Source: Methanobacterium formicicum DSM 3637 (GTDB taxonomy: Archaea; Methanobacteriota; Methanobacteria; Methanobacteriales; Methanobacteriaceae). Taken from it: a stretch of DNA of 64,000 bases. Where the stretch lies: assembly GCF_000302455.1 (NCBI RefSeq), contig NZ_AMPO01000011.1:1-64000 (forward strand), in the 5' to 3' direction. The position numbers were made by a program, and so were the translations under genes. Below, piece after piece: positions 46,947 through 56,758 of this stretch; the stretch's first letter is position 1, and the number at the start of each line of letters is the position of its first letter. The notes beneath the pieces were generated by a model. That model made no database searches and was not told the DNA's origin. It saw only the letters and a program-made list of their open reading frames with translations.

Positions 46947-47026
46947 GTTTTTTATCAACTTATATAGATTCATATCAACTTATATAGATTCATATCAACT
47001 TATATAAATTTATATCAAATTATAAG
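46947..47026. repeat. Tandem array, four 20-bp units, overlapping the stop codon of the P-loop kinase gene
   Basis: Read on the minus strand, the unit is TATATAAGTTGATATGAATC, with two identical copies (46967-47006), one diverged copy at the far end (46947-46966) and one that contains the end of the gene (47007-47026). The TGA stop lies at the same position in the first unit as the TGA in every later unit. Confidence 0.9.
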
Positions 47027-47953
47027 ATTTTTTATCCGGTCCAAACTTTCCTGGGGAGTTTCCACGGTATTCAGGAGGTAAACATCAACTGCCGGGAATA
47101 ACTCCAGGAAGAAGTGTTTCCTTATTTCGAGTTTACGTTCATCCCTTATCAGCTGGTGGGGGTTGCAGAAATCCTTCTCCAGCATGAAATCCAGGGCTTC
47201 TTTGTGGTCCAGTTTGCGGAAAGGAGGATTTGTCGGGTCCCGTTCCAGGAGAACTACAGTTTTCAGGGTACTTGTTTCCCTGACTCTTCCCTTAAAAAGG
47301 GTGTTAACATCAGCAATACCCCTACCCCGGTTATCCAGCTGGACCTGGTTAACCTCCTGGGAGAATCCCTTCCAGACCTGAGCTAAATCATCACGTATGT
47401 ATGAATTCTTTTCAGAGGAATAGACAACTGCTGCATTGTTGAAGAGTCTGGTGAAGAACCAGTCATCGGATATGTAATTGAAATCATCGTACTGGAGCAG
47501 TCCATAGGTTAAGGTGGTTTTACCTGTCCCAGGGGGTCCGATAATGGCCATGGCATGTCCATCGTAATCAACTGCCGATCCATGGGTGGAGTAACGCCGG
47601 TGCTCAGAATGGTATTCTTCAAAAAAATCGGAAATCGTGGCCAGGGCTATGCTTTTAATCCAGCCATAATAATCACAGTTTTTAACAATACATGTTTTGG
47701 AAACAGGTTCATACAGGACCTGCAGTTTTCCACCATCTTCGGTTGAGAAGATCTTGGCATGGGGGCGGATATCCTCATTCATGAACTTGAAGTTATCTTC
47801 CCATTCCTCTTTAAACTCCTCATTGTCAGTTAAAAGTTTAACACAGGCACCGTGGATGTTGGCCTTTCTTTCGAACTTAACCTTACTTTTAAGTTCATTT
47901 AATAGCTCATCCTTGTCAGAAGGTGTTATCAGTTCCACATTGTATGTTGACAT
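47015..47953 (-). CDS. HPr kinase/PEPCK-like P-loop protein
   Basis: This 312-residue protein has an intact Walker A GPPGTGKT (139-146), preceded by YSTHGSAVDYDGHAMAIIG, the arrangement seen in the kinase domain of HPr kinase/phosphorylase. YISDDWFF downstream fits the Walker-B-like acidic pair. The N-terminal 120 residues do not match the HprK N-domain. HPr itself is not expected in this organism, so the substrate is unknown. ATG 47953 is used because AGGGG lies about 9 nt upstream; the frame extends 11 codons further without one. It is a single leftward gene. Confidence 0.72.
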   Translation of the reverse strand: MSTYNVELITPSDKDELLNELKSKVKFERKANIHGACVKLLTDNEEFKEEWEDNFKFMNEDIRPHAKIFSTEDGGKLQVLYEPVSKTCIVKNCDYYGWIKSIALATISDFFEEYHSEHRRYSTHGSAVDYDGHAMAIIGPPGTGKTTLTYGLLQYDDFNYISDDWFFTRLFNNAAVVYSSEKNSYIRDDLAQVWKGFSQEVNQVQLDNRGRGIADVNTLFKGRVRETSTLKTVVLLERDPTNPPFRKLDHKEALDFMLEKDFCNPHQLIRDERKLEIRKHFFLELFPAVDVYLLNTVETPQESLDRIKNLII

Positions 47954-48141
47954 TCCATTAACCCCTTTTATAATATTAAATTCCATGTGAATTTATATTA
48001 TATTTTGTTCAAGCTGGTTGATAAAAATAGTTAGGGATCATAGAGGGATACAGAAAGTAAAAAAAATGATTACCAGAAAAATTAATCCTAAAAAAATAAT
48101 AATTTTGAGATAAATTTAAGATTTATCCCTTGATTTAACAA

Positions 48142-49266
48142 TTATTTCTCAATAATAGTCTCTTCAATGGCCATCCCAAAGTGCCGGGCATTGGGGTCCA
48201 GGTAGATCATTATCTTATCCCCTACTTTCAGTTCTGCCACGGAAGTGGGTTTACCGTCTTCTGTAACCAGGCGGATTGTTTCTGCATTTTGAAGAAGGGT
48301 TCTAAGAACCACTTCATCGTATTCTGCTTCCACCAGCATCAACGGACGTTTTTCTATTTTAACCCGTCCCACTATGGCTACTTTACTTTTACCATTCTGG
48401 TCCACGGTTAGGACTTCGTCTCCGGTTTCCAGTTCTGATAGGTACTTGGTCCTGTTTCCAGGGGTCATGACGTAGGCATGCACTGGTCCTGCGTTAACCC
48501 GGAAGGGTCGTGAGGCAACGTATTCGCTTTCCATGGACTCACTGTGCACCAGGAACAGTCCCTGGGAGTAGGATCCCACCAGCATCCCTTCTCCTAACTG
48601 CATCATGGAGCAGGTGTCCACACAGACCCGGTCTCCAATACCCACTGGTTCCACCTTGGTGATGGTGGCTGGTTTCAACTGGTAATCTTCACTCTGTATT
48701 TTCTCCATTAACTCGGCTACCTTTTTTATCTGGCTGATTTCATGGGGACATAGCAGTATACCATCGGTTCCGTGTTCCATTGTTTCCAGGGCCAGTTTTG
48801 CCTCATCATAGTCTGCTACTGCTGCTATGATCTTAACCTTTTCATCCTGTAATCCTGCAATAAGGTTCTCCAGGGGTATGACTTTCCAGTCACGGCCCAT
48901 TAGGATGAGGTAATCTGCTTCTTTTCCCAGTGTGGCAGCCAGTTCTTCGTGTTTTTTACTGAGGATTTCAACGTAGGCTGCTACCTTTTTATCCCTTCGT
49001 TTCAATCTCTTCACTGCAGCCAGGTCCTTGGATTTGGAAAGATCATCAGGTATGATGAGGGTGCCATCTCCTTCACTGTTTCGACCCACCAGCACCACAT
49101 CGGCACTTTCTATATCTGAGATGAGCTTTACATTACCCAGTTTGCGGATGTTTTCCACATCGCTGAAGTCAACGATATGATCCATCCCTGATTCTAGTCC
49201 AGTGGTAATGAATTGTTTTTTCTTATCCCATACATTACCTTCGGCCATTATCCATGCAAATTTCAT
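48142..49266 (-). CDS. aroB': 3-dehydroquinate synthase II (archaeal AroB')
   Basis: This 374-residue protein starts MKFAWIMAEGNVWDKKKQFI and contains VLVGRNSEGDGTLIIP, ICVDTC-like segments (DRVCVDTCSMMQLGEGMLVG) and SRPFRVNAGPVHAYV, all typical of the archaeal NAD-dependent enzyme that converts ADH (made by AroA') to 3-dehydroquinate for aromatic amino acids. AAGGTT precedes the ATG. It follows aroA' by 91 bases, so the two early steps of the archaeal shikimate route are adjacent. Confidence 0.95.
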   Translation of the reverse strand: MKFAWIMAEGNVWDKKKQFITTGLESGMDHIVDFSDVENIRKLGNVKLISDIESADVVLVGRNSEGDGTLIIPDDLSKSKDLAAVKRLKRRDKKVAAYVEILSKKHEELAATLGKEADYLILMGRDWKVIPLENLIAGLQDEKVKIIAAVADYDEAKLALETMEHGTDGILLCPHEISQIKKVAELMEKIQSEDYQLKPATITKVEPVGIGDRVCVDTCSMMQLGEGMLVGSYSQGLFLVHSESMESEYVASRPFRVNAGPVHAYVMTPGNRTKYLSELETGDEVLTVDQNGKSKVAIVGRVKIEKRPLMLVEAEYDEVVLRTLLQNAETIRLVTEDGKPTSVAELKVGDKIMIYLDPNARHFGMAIEETIIEK

Positions 49267-49305
49267 AGCTTAACCTTCTAATGGATTATCTTATTTATTA
49301 GTGGA

Positions 49306-49325
49306 TTATAATCCTAGGATTATAA
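49306..49325. promoter_or_regulatory. Perfect 20-bp palindrome between aroA' and aroB'
   Basis: TTATAATCCTAGGATTATAA reads the same on both strands. It sits 40 bases upstream of the aroB' start and 33 bases after the aroA' stop. It could be an operator, a hairpin that tunes the distal gene, or both. Confidence 0.5.
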
Positions 49326-49357
49326 AAAAATTTAATGAATTAAATATTTTAGTGGAT

Positions 49358-50168
<811 letters not shown>

Positions 50169-50169
50169 C

Positions 50170-50326
<157 letters not shown>

Positions 50327-50378
50327 AAAATCAACCCTTTTTCGATTTTCTTAAACCACCCTAAACAAAGTGACTCTT

Positions 50379-51557
50379 ATGAATAAAGAAGATGAAACTC
50401 TAATAAAAACTTTTTTCAGTAGTAACAGTTATTCTGAAAACACGAGAATTTTATATGAATTGGCCCTTCGAAGATACAGTGAATTTCATGGTCTTAACCT
50501 TGAAGAATTAATCGAAGAAGCTGAGAATGAAGAAGAACAGGGCGTAAGGAAACGAAGAAGAAGAATTAAATCCAGAGTAACCGCATTCAAAGTACAACTT
50601 GAAGATGAAGAAAAAAAATCACGCAGCACAGTGAAAAATTATATCAGTGCAATCAGAACCTTCTATGATTTTAATGACATAACCCCACCTAAAATAAAAT
50701 TTCCAAAAGGATCATCATGCCTGGACAAAAACTATGGTCGTCTACTAAAAAGAGAAGACATCCGAAAAATGTGTGATGCAGGCAGTACCAGGGCCAGGGC
50801 AGTGATATACACTTTAGCCCTGACAGGTTTGAGCCAGGCAGAAATGCGAAACATCACAATATCACAGCTACTCATAGCAGCAGGTCAAGTACTGGGACAA
50901 GAGTTTAACACGGTTGAAGAATTAATCAACCTGGAAAACAGGTTGAATGATGAAATACTCACCCTCCACATTACCAGGGAAAAAGTTCACCACCGCTATT
51001 TCACATTCCTCCCACCAGAAGCCACAAGACAAATACTAGCATACCTCCGGGAAAGAATCAGCATCCCAGGTGGGAAACTTCACCCTTCAAATCCAAAAAC
51101 ACAAGGGAAACTATTCCTCAGTGTAAGTGGCGAACCCATGTCAGTATATGCTGCCAGAACACTCATAATCCGATGTGGCCGAAATGCAGGATTCAAAACT
51201 TCAGAAGAAATGGAATACAGTTACTGGCGAGGTCACGCTCTCAGAAAATACTTCATATCAACAATTAAAAATAAAACAGGAGACAGTGAACTAGCAGAAT
51301 GGTTAGCAGGTCACAAACCAGAATACACAGATGAAACATACTGGTACAAAGATGAAGAAGACATCAAAGAAAGATACTTAATCGCCCTGAAATTCCTGAG
51401 TATTGATGAAGCCCGCGTCAAAACAATGGAAAGCCCAGAATACAAAGAAGTCATGAAACACCTATCAGGTGTAGGATGGGTCCTAGAGTTACTCGATGAT
51501 GATCCGCAATTCCAGGAAGAAGCTAAAAAAGCATGGAAAAGAAGGAAAAAAGATTAA
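50379..51557 (+). CDS. Tyrosine recombinase / integrase
   Basis: The protein has 392 residues. The N-terminal SAM-like core-binding region (SYSENTRILYELALRRYSEF; RSTVKNYISAIRTFYDF) contains a lysine/arginine-rich insert (VRKRRRRIKSR). In the catalytic domain, GHALRKYF gives the HxxR pair, LAGHKPEY the second His, and ETYWYKDEED the likely tyrosine; EKVHHRYFTF fits the beta-hairpin Lys. The first Arg box reads LTGLSQAEMRNI, with Ser where TGLR is expected, as may be common in some archaeal integrases. The start is ATG 50379 (GTGACT upstream is weak) or GTG 50370. It is flanked by two copies of a methyltransferase 3' end and is the only gene between them. Confidence 0.88.
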   Translation: MNKEDETLIKTFFSSNSYSENTRILYELALRRYSEFHGLNLEELIEEAENEEEQGVRKRRRRIKSRVTAFKVQLEDEEKKSRSTVKNYISAIRTFYDFNDITPPKIKFPKGSSCLDKNYGRLLKREDIRKMCDAGSTRARAVIYTLALTGLSQAEMRNITISQLLIAAGQVLGQEFNTVEELINLENRLNDEILTLHITREKVHHRYFTFLPPEATRQILAYLRERISIPGGKLHPSNPKTQGKLFLSVSGEPMSVYAARTLIIRCGRNAGFKTSEEMEYSYWRGHALRKYFISTIKNKTGDSELAEWLAGHKPEYTDETYWYKDEEDIKERYLIALKFLSIDEARVKTMESPEYKEVMKHLSGVGWVLELLDDDPQFQEEAKKAWKRRKKD

Positions 51558-51565
51558 TTTTTTTA

Positions 51566-52105
51566 TTATACCTTCGGAGAATATAATTTCAATTCTTTTA
51601 ATCTCTTAGGCACACCATCATCCCTACAAGACTCCAACCACCCCTCTTCAGATCTGATAAATTCAGAAGTAGATGTGGAATGAATGAAATCCAAAAGCCC
51701 CCTGTTCCTGATGATAGTATCACGGGGTTTTAAAGTAGAAGACCAAATATAAAATACTTTAAAAGTAGTGTCAGGATGATAACCTCCACCAAGATCCACA
51801 GAAAGAACGTCACAACCCCCTAATTCATTGACCTTTTTAGCCACTTCTTCTAAGGTTTCATGAAGACGCACATCACTCTGGATAAATTCAATAGAGGTTC
51901 CAACTTCTTTATTTAACTCTTCTAATTTTTCTATAGACTCAGTGCCTTTATCCAAAGCTATTATTTTACCTTTAGGTGCCAGTTGGGATATTATGCGGGT
52001 GGAATTACCCACATGGCAGCCCAGTTCCACCACTACATCATCTTCCTGGATGATTTCTTTTAGAACCTGTCTGTAAACTTTGATATCATATACAACATTG
52101 ATCAT
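51566..52105 (-). CDS. SAM-dependent methyltransferase-like protein
   Basis: This 179-residue class I Rossmann protein has motif I VVELGCHVGNST (residues about 25-36), KIIALDKGTESIEKLEEL for the acidic ribose-binding strand, and CDVLSVDLGGGYHPDT for motif IV. Length fits a minimal methyltransferase; the substrate is unknown. A second copy of its last ~50 codons lies at 50170-50326, beyond the integrase gene. Before integration it was probably directly upstream of aroA'. The present 3' end likely came with the element. A GGAAG precedes the ATG. Confidence 0.8.
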   Translation of the reverse strand: MINVVYDIKVYRQVLKEIIQEDDVVVELGCHVGNSTRIISQLAPKGKIIALDKGTESIEKLEELNKEVGTSIEFIQSDVRLHETLEEVAKKVNELGGCDVLSVDLGGGYHPDTTFKVFYIWSSTLKPRDTIIRNRGLLDFIHSTSTSEFIRSEEGWLESCRDDGVPKRLKELKLYSPKV

Positions 52106-52301
52106 GTTAATCTTCCTGGTGATTATTATGGTAGTATGATGATTTAAGGGTAATTTTTGATATTTTTATAAAAAAATATCTATAAACTCATAGAAGATTA
52201 ATGTGGCCAGATGGGATATAAGATATGAGGATTATAAATTTTGAACTAGTAACATATCTGTGAGTAACAGATGTTTTTTGTTATTTTTAGGGGGAGTTAT
52301 T

Positions 52302-53135
52302 TTGGGAAAAAAGAATGAGCCTATTAAAGCCAATGAAATAGAAGAACACCTTAAAACTAATTTTGATGATTTTTACCAAGTATTTCTTCAGAATATGATT
52401 TCTTCAATACCTGCACCATTTGGACCATTTTTTAGTGCCATATTCAGTACAGTGATATGTCCTGCACCAATTACTGATAAAATTAGTCGATTATTAATCC
52501 AATTTGGAAATGATATTGAGGAATTACAAGAAAATGGATTAGTTGATATTGAAGAATTAATAAAGGATCCAATATTTACTTCTGAACTATTATATGCGAT
52601 TCAAATTGCTATGCGTAACACTCAAAAAGAACATCATAAAGCTTTACAATATGCTCTCCTAAACTCCGCATTATCTAATCCCCCTGACCAAGATATCAGA
52701 AAAATGTTTTTCAATTACATTGATTCATTCAATTCGACTCACTTTAAACTATTAAAATTTTTCCACGAACAACAAAAAACCTCGGAATGGGTTGATGAAT
52801 TAGTTGAAACTTTCTGTCATGATGATTCTTTCTATAATAAAGTGGGTGAGCAATGTCAACCCTCAGATCATGGTGCAATGAAAACAATGAAATTTGCTTT
52901 TGGGGATGTTCTAAAGTACGAATTTCTCAATCAATATAATGATGACGAAATTGAGCTTTTATTTTTATTATTTAATCAAAGCATCAAAGACATTAACTCT
53001 AATTATATGATAGGTTTAAGTCCTGAACAGCCTATGTATGTTTTGGTAGGAGAATCAGGTAATATAGGTCCTCGTTTAGAAAAACCCGGAAAATTATTTA
53101 TGAATTTTATAACATCTCCTTTAGATTTTGAATAA
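52302..53135 (+). CDS. Hypothetical protein of the accessory region
   Basis: I do not recognise this 278-residue protein. It is predicted mostly helical and acidic, with a semi-hydrophobic segment ISSIPAPFGPFFSAIFSTVI (residues about 33-52) that might touch membranes, and no enzyme motif that I can see. The start is TTG 52302, with GGGGGAG 5 nt upstream; the frame extends to a GTG at 52260 without a ribosome-binding site. Its AT-rich codon choice and its place beside an integrase suggest acquired DNA. A defence or phage-related role is possible but unsupported. Confidence 0.62.
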   Translation: MGKKNEPIKANEIEEHLKTNFDDFYQVFLQNMISSIPAPFGPFFSAIFSTVICPAPITDKISRLLIQFGNDIEELQENGLVDIEELIKDPIFTSELLYAIQIAMRNTQKEHHKALQYALLNSALSNPPDQDIRKMFFNYIDSFNSTHFKLLKFFHEQQKTSEWVDELVETFCHDDSFYNKVGEQCQPSDHGAMKTMKFAFGDVLKYEFLNQYNDDEIELLFLLFNQSIKDINSNYMIGLSPEQPMYVLVGESGNIGPRLEKPGKLFMNFITSPLDFE

Positions 53136-53569
53136 TTAATTTTTTTAACATTTATTTCCATTTTTTAAAATTTAGCGAACACTATGGGGAAAAGTATGGT
53201 AAAATAACAAGCGAAGGTTGGTGATGTGTCATCTAATCATGGGTGGATTGCCAGAAAATTAATGAAGCTGATTACATGATGGAAATTTCGATGCAGAATG
53301 TCTATTCAATAACAAATAGTTCTTTGTAAACGCTCCAATTGTATGACTGTTTAATTGACTTATGAGATCAATATGAATCAGTCCTTTGATCATTGCTGCT
53401 TTTTTAGGTACTCTTATCCGCTTAATCTTGATCCATCAACTCCTATTGATAATATGCCCAATTTTTCTTAAAGATAGGAAAATCTAACGAATCTGAGTTG
53501 TAACCAACAACTATGCATATTTCGGTTTATAATCAAATTTAAAGAATCTTAATGATAAAGGGGTATGTT
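53136..53569. other. Gene-free stretch with decayed coding traces
   Basis: No intact gene is seen in 434 bases. On the minus strand, 53272-53440 is open for about 55 codons (reading RIRVPKKAAMIKGLIHIDLI) between stops, without a start site. It could be a remnant of a mobile-element gene, but I cannot assign it. Confidence 0.35.
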
Positions 53570-54987
53570 TCAAATTCTTTCCCTATATTCCGCCTCTTTA
53601 AAACTAATTTTATACTGTGTCCCCTGTTCAATATCCAGTTCCAGTTCACCATCAAGCTGATTGGTTAAAGTCTGTATCAGTTGCATGCCCAGTGATTTAT
53701 TTTCCAGGTAATCATTTTCTGTTAATCCTATCCCATTATCACTGATTGTCAGATGGAGAGTATCATCCATAAATTCAAGGCATATCCTGATTTCTCCTTC
53801 TCCATCTGGAAATGCATACTTTAGACTGTTGGTTATAACTTCACACAGTATCAATCCGCAGGGCAGGACTGTTTCTAGGTTCAGTTTTATATCACTTATT
53901 TCTGTTACCAGGGTTATCTGGTCTTTTCTAATACCATATGAGTAAAATAAATTGCTAACCAGTTTCAGAATATAATCCCGTATACTTATCTGGGTTAAAT
54001 CCCCTGACTGGTAAAGCTGTTCATGAACCATGGCCATTGATTGGATCCTGGTCTGACTTTCATGAAAAGCTTCAATGGCTTTGGGGTCTTGGATAAAGGA
54101 TGATTGAAGGTTCAGGAGGCTGCTTATAATTTGCATGTTGTTTTTTACCCGGTGATGGATTTCACGCAGCAGTATTTCCTTTTCCATTAAAGAATTTTTA
54201 AGTTCCTTTTCAGCCATTTTCAGGGTGGTTAAATTATGGCCTGTGCCCTGGTATCCTATTATTTTTTCATCAATTTTTATGGGGGTTAGGTATATTTCAA
54301 ACCACTGTGTGTTCCCATTTTTATCAATTAATTTAGGGGTTACTGGTCCTGAGTGGTTTAGGTTAATGATCTTCCTTACACTTTTTTTAAGGTTTTCCGG
54401 GTTATCTTCTGGGCGAATTTTTCCTATGCCATTTATCCAGACCTCTTTGTATTGATCAAAGTGAGGTCCTACAGTTTTTATTGCAGCCTCATTGAGTTCT
54501 ACAAGTTCCATATCATGGTTTAATAAAATTCTATAATCTGGATTCGAGTTAAAAAGAGTCTTGTATTTTTCTTCACTTTCTTTCAGGAGCTGTTCTGTTT
54601 CTTCGTATTTGGTGATATCGTGTATCAACGTAAGAATTAATGGTTGCCCCTGGGAATACACCAGGGAACTTTGAGCACTAATGTATATTCTCTTCCATTT
54701 TTAAGTGTTAAAGTACCATAATAAGTTGAGATTGGCATATTTAAGTTCAATTCGTCCCAAATCTTCTTTAAAGTTATTTTTGATCCGGTATTAAATTTAA
54801 TGTTTGATATATTCTCATTTAGAAGTTCTTTTTTTGAGTATCCAGTGATTTCACAATATTTACGACTTGCATCTACAATTTTCCCATTGTAATCTGCAAT
54901 TATAATAGCTTCTGGTGAATTTTCAATTTTAAACTCATATTTTGCAATGTTTACATCTAGATCGCTTTCATTCCAAACCTTTTCCAT
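53570..54987 (-). pseudogene. PAS-PAS histidine kinase (HisKA_2 type) with a one-base frameshift
   Basis: Two frames together make a kinase of about 472 residues that is paralogous to 26489-27903. The first (54987 to about 54690) holds PAS 1 (EFKIENSPEAIIIADYNGKI; EITGYSKKELLNEN). The second has SSLVYSQGQPLILTLIHDIT, PAS 2 (YKTLFNSNPDYRILL), the H-box LREIHHRVKNNMQIISSLL, the N-box CEVITNSLKYAFPD and the G-box SDNGIGLT. Adding one A near 54681 restores GREYTISAQSSLVYSQG. As written, the first frame ends in VPWCIPRGNH. It is divergent from the response regulator at 55219, so the pair would form a two-component system if the kinase is functional. Confidence 0.85.
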
Positions 54988-55050
54988 ACGCTCACTATCT
55001 CTTTTAGTTATACAATGTTTTATTATGATAAAATAGGCTTATTTTGCATC

Positions 55051-55120
55051 GTGATCATTACAAAATGTGGTCACATAGATTTAAAACGTAGCATTGATTT
55101 TTGTGACTGTAATCACAAAA
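55051..55120. promoter_or_regulatory. Inverted repeats in the divergent kinase/response-regulator promoter
   Basis: TTTTGTGA-CTGTAA-TCACAAAA at 55099-55120 is a 22-bp interrupted palindrome with perfect 8-base arms. GTGATCA (55051-55057) and TGGTCAC (55068-55074) form a second, weaker pair. The site lies 64-133 bases from the kinase start and about 100 bases from the regulator start. Similar elements lie upstream of the first PAS kinase (28081-28157). Confidence 0.55.
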
Positions 55121-55218
55121 TATGTAGTTAATCACTATAATTTTTTTAAATTTTTTGAGGGAAAGTATTATATATTGTTATAATAAATCATAAAAAATAC
55201 ATAAAGGGGGCATTGTGA

Positions 55219-55971
55219 GTGAGCACAACTAAAATTATTGTTGTTGAAGATGAAAGCATAGAAGCGTTGGATATCAAAAATACACTGGAATCATTCGGTT
55301 ACCAGGTTCCCTACATTGCTTCAAGGGGAGATGAGGCAGTGGCCAGGGCTCAGGAAATCAAACCGGATCTGGTTTTAATGGATATTATTTTAAAAGGGGA
55401 TCTTACTGGTATTGAAGCTGCTTCTGAGATTAAAAAATTGGACATTCCTTTTATTTATTTAACCGCCCACTCCAATGAAAAAACAGTGGAAAAGGCTAAA
55501 CTTACCGAACCCTACGGCTATTTACTGAAACCTTTCAATTCCAATGACCTCAAGCACACCATCGAACTTGCACTCCACAAACATAGGATGGAAAATAAGT
55601 TAAAAGAAAGTGAAAACAGGTACCGTTTACTTGTAGAATCACAAAAAGACTTTATAGTTGAAACTGATGCTAAAGGCAGGTTTACATTTGTAAATCCAAG
55701 TTTTTGCGAACGCCTGGGTATCACTGAAGACGAGATACTGGGAAAAAGTTTACTAGGATTTGTGGATGAAAAATACCATGAAAGAACTGTAAAATCTTTC
55801 CGCTCTTCATTTTCCAAACCTCCTTTCACTGGTAACCATGAAGTTTGCATACAAACTAAGAATGGAAACTGCTGGGTTTCATGGTCTGGCCAACCAGTTC
55901 TGGATGATGAACAAAATCTGATTAAAATATTTGCAATAGGCCGAGATATTACTCAGCAGAAAAAATTGTAA
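55219..55971 (+). CDS. Response regulator: REC domain plus PAS domain
   Basis: This 250-residue protein has an N-terminal receiver domain: acidic pair VVEDE (10-11), phospho-acceptor Asp55 in VLMDIIL, IYLTAHSN (Thr) and YLLKPFN (Lys). A PAS domain follows (residues about 125-245: YRLLVESQKDFIVETDAKGR; WVSWSGQPVLD; IFAIGRDITQQ). There is no DNA-binding or enzymatic output, which is common in methanogen systems. The start is GTG 55219, with GGGGG about 8 nt upstream. It is probably phosphorylated by PAS kinases such as the divergent gene, if that gene is functional. Confidence 0.9.
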   Translation: MSTTKIIVVEDESIEALDIKNTLESFGYQVPYIASRGDEAVARAQEIKPDLVLMDIILKGDLTGIEAASEIKKLDIPFIYLTAHSNEKTVEKAKLTEPYGYLLKPFNSNDLKHTIELALHKHRMENKLKESENRYRLLVESQKDFIVETDAKGRFTFVNPSFCERLGITEDEILGKSLLGFVDEKYHERTVKSFRSSFSKPPFTGNHEVCIQTKNGNCWVSWSGQPVLDDEQNLIKIFAIGRDITQQKKL

Positions 55972-56042
55972 TTTTTCTGTTGAAAAAAAATACTTAAAAA
56001 AAATACTTTTGATATATAAATTAATCAATCCCTAATTTTCTC

Positions 56043-56124
56043 TTTTTATTATGGGTTGATTATATTCTTAAATCTTTATTAGGGGTTTAAAATCATTATT
56101 AGGGGATCATTGCGTTCTTAAATC
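56043..56124. repeat. Duplicated 3' end of the Dsr-like gene
   Basis: Read on the minus strand, three units begin GATTT(T)AA and end CCC(C/A)TAATAA: one contains the last codons and stop of the gene (56095-56124), and two follow downstream (56075-56094 and 56043-56074). Unit lengths are 30, 20 and 32 bases. Confidence 0.75.
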
Positions 56125-56758
56125 TTTCAAATCCTATTCTTTCAATGAATCTTCCTAAACGTTTGGACTTTTCATTTTCCTGATAGTAATTAATGATTTT
56201 TCCTATAAATTCTACGGCTTCCTCGTCTGTTAAGTTTTTGGCTACAAGTTGTCCAATCATGGGTTTTATGCCTGCAGTTCCACCCACATACAGATTCCAT
56301 CCTTTCCTGTAACCAATGAGTCCAATATCCTTTACTCGGGATTCTGCACAAGAATTTGGACATCCGGATACTCCAATTTTTATCTTATTGGGCATTTCCA
56401 TTCCCTGGAACTTTTCATCAATTGCAATTCCCATCTTTATAGAATCCTGCTCTGCCCGTTTGCAGTGGGTGGTACCTGGACAGAATTTGGTGGACCTTAC
56501 CCGTTTTCCAATAAATCCTCCGGGTTTCATGTCCAGATCTTCCCATATCCGGTCAATATCCTCAAATTTAATTCCAATAATGGCTATGCGCTGGTTGGAA
56601 GTTACCTTAAGAGTTTTAGCATTATATTTTTCGGCAATATTGGCTATTTTTATTAGTGTGGCCGGGTCTACCAGACCGCCGGGAATATAAGGAATTATTG
56701 CATAGGTTTCCAAGTCTTTCTGGATTACAGCACCCTTTTCTGGAATATTTTCTGACAT
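56099..56758 (-). CDS. Small sulfite/nitrite-reductase-like protein (Dsr-LP)
   Basis: This 219-residue protein has one ferredoxin-like half domain and the siroheme-[4Fe-4S] motif: Cys93 and Cys99 in FCPGTTHCKRA, Cys133 and Cys137 in SGCPNSCAES. VTSNQRIAIIGIKFEDIDRI and IGYRKGWNLYVGGTAGIKP match the short dissimilatory sulfite-reductase-like proteins of methanogens (family knowledge), whose physiological reaction is unsettled. There is no separate ferredoxin or flavin domain. GGAGGG precedes the ATG at good spacing. Confidence 0.88.
   Translation of the reverse strand: MSENIPEKGAVIQKDLETYAIIPYIPGGLVDPATLIKIANIAEKYNAKTLKVTSNQRIAIIGIKFEDIDRIWEDLDMKPGGFIGKRVRSTKFCPGTTHCKRAEQDSIKMGIAIDEKFQGMEMPNKIKIGVSGCPNSCAESRVKDIGLIGYRKGWNLYVGGTAGIKPMIGQLVAKNLTDEEAVEFIGKIINYYQENEKSKRLGRFIERIGFERFKNAMIP

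Noticed and set aside
53136..53569. IS-element transposase remnant
   Set aside because: An open stretch of about 55 codons exists, but I could not match it to a transposase motif, and no terminal inverted repeats were seen.
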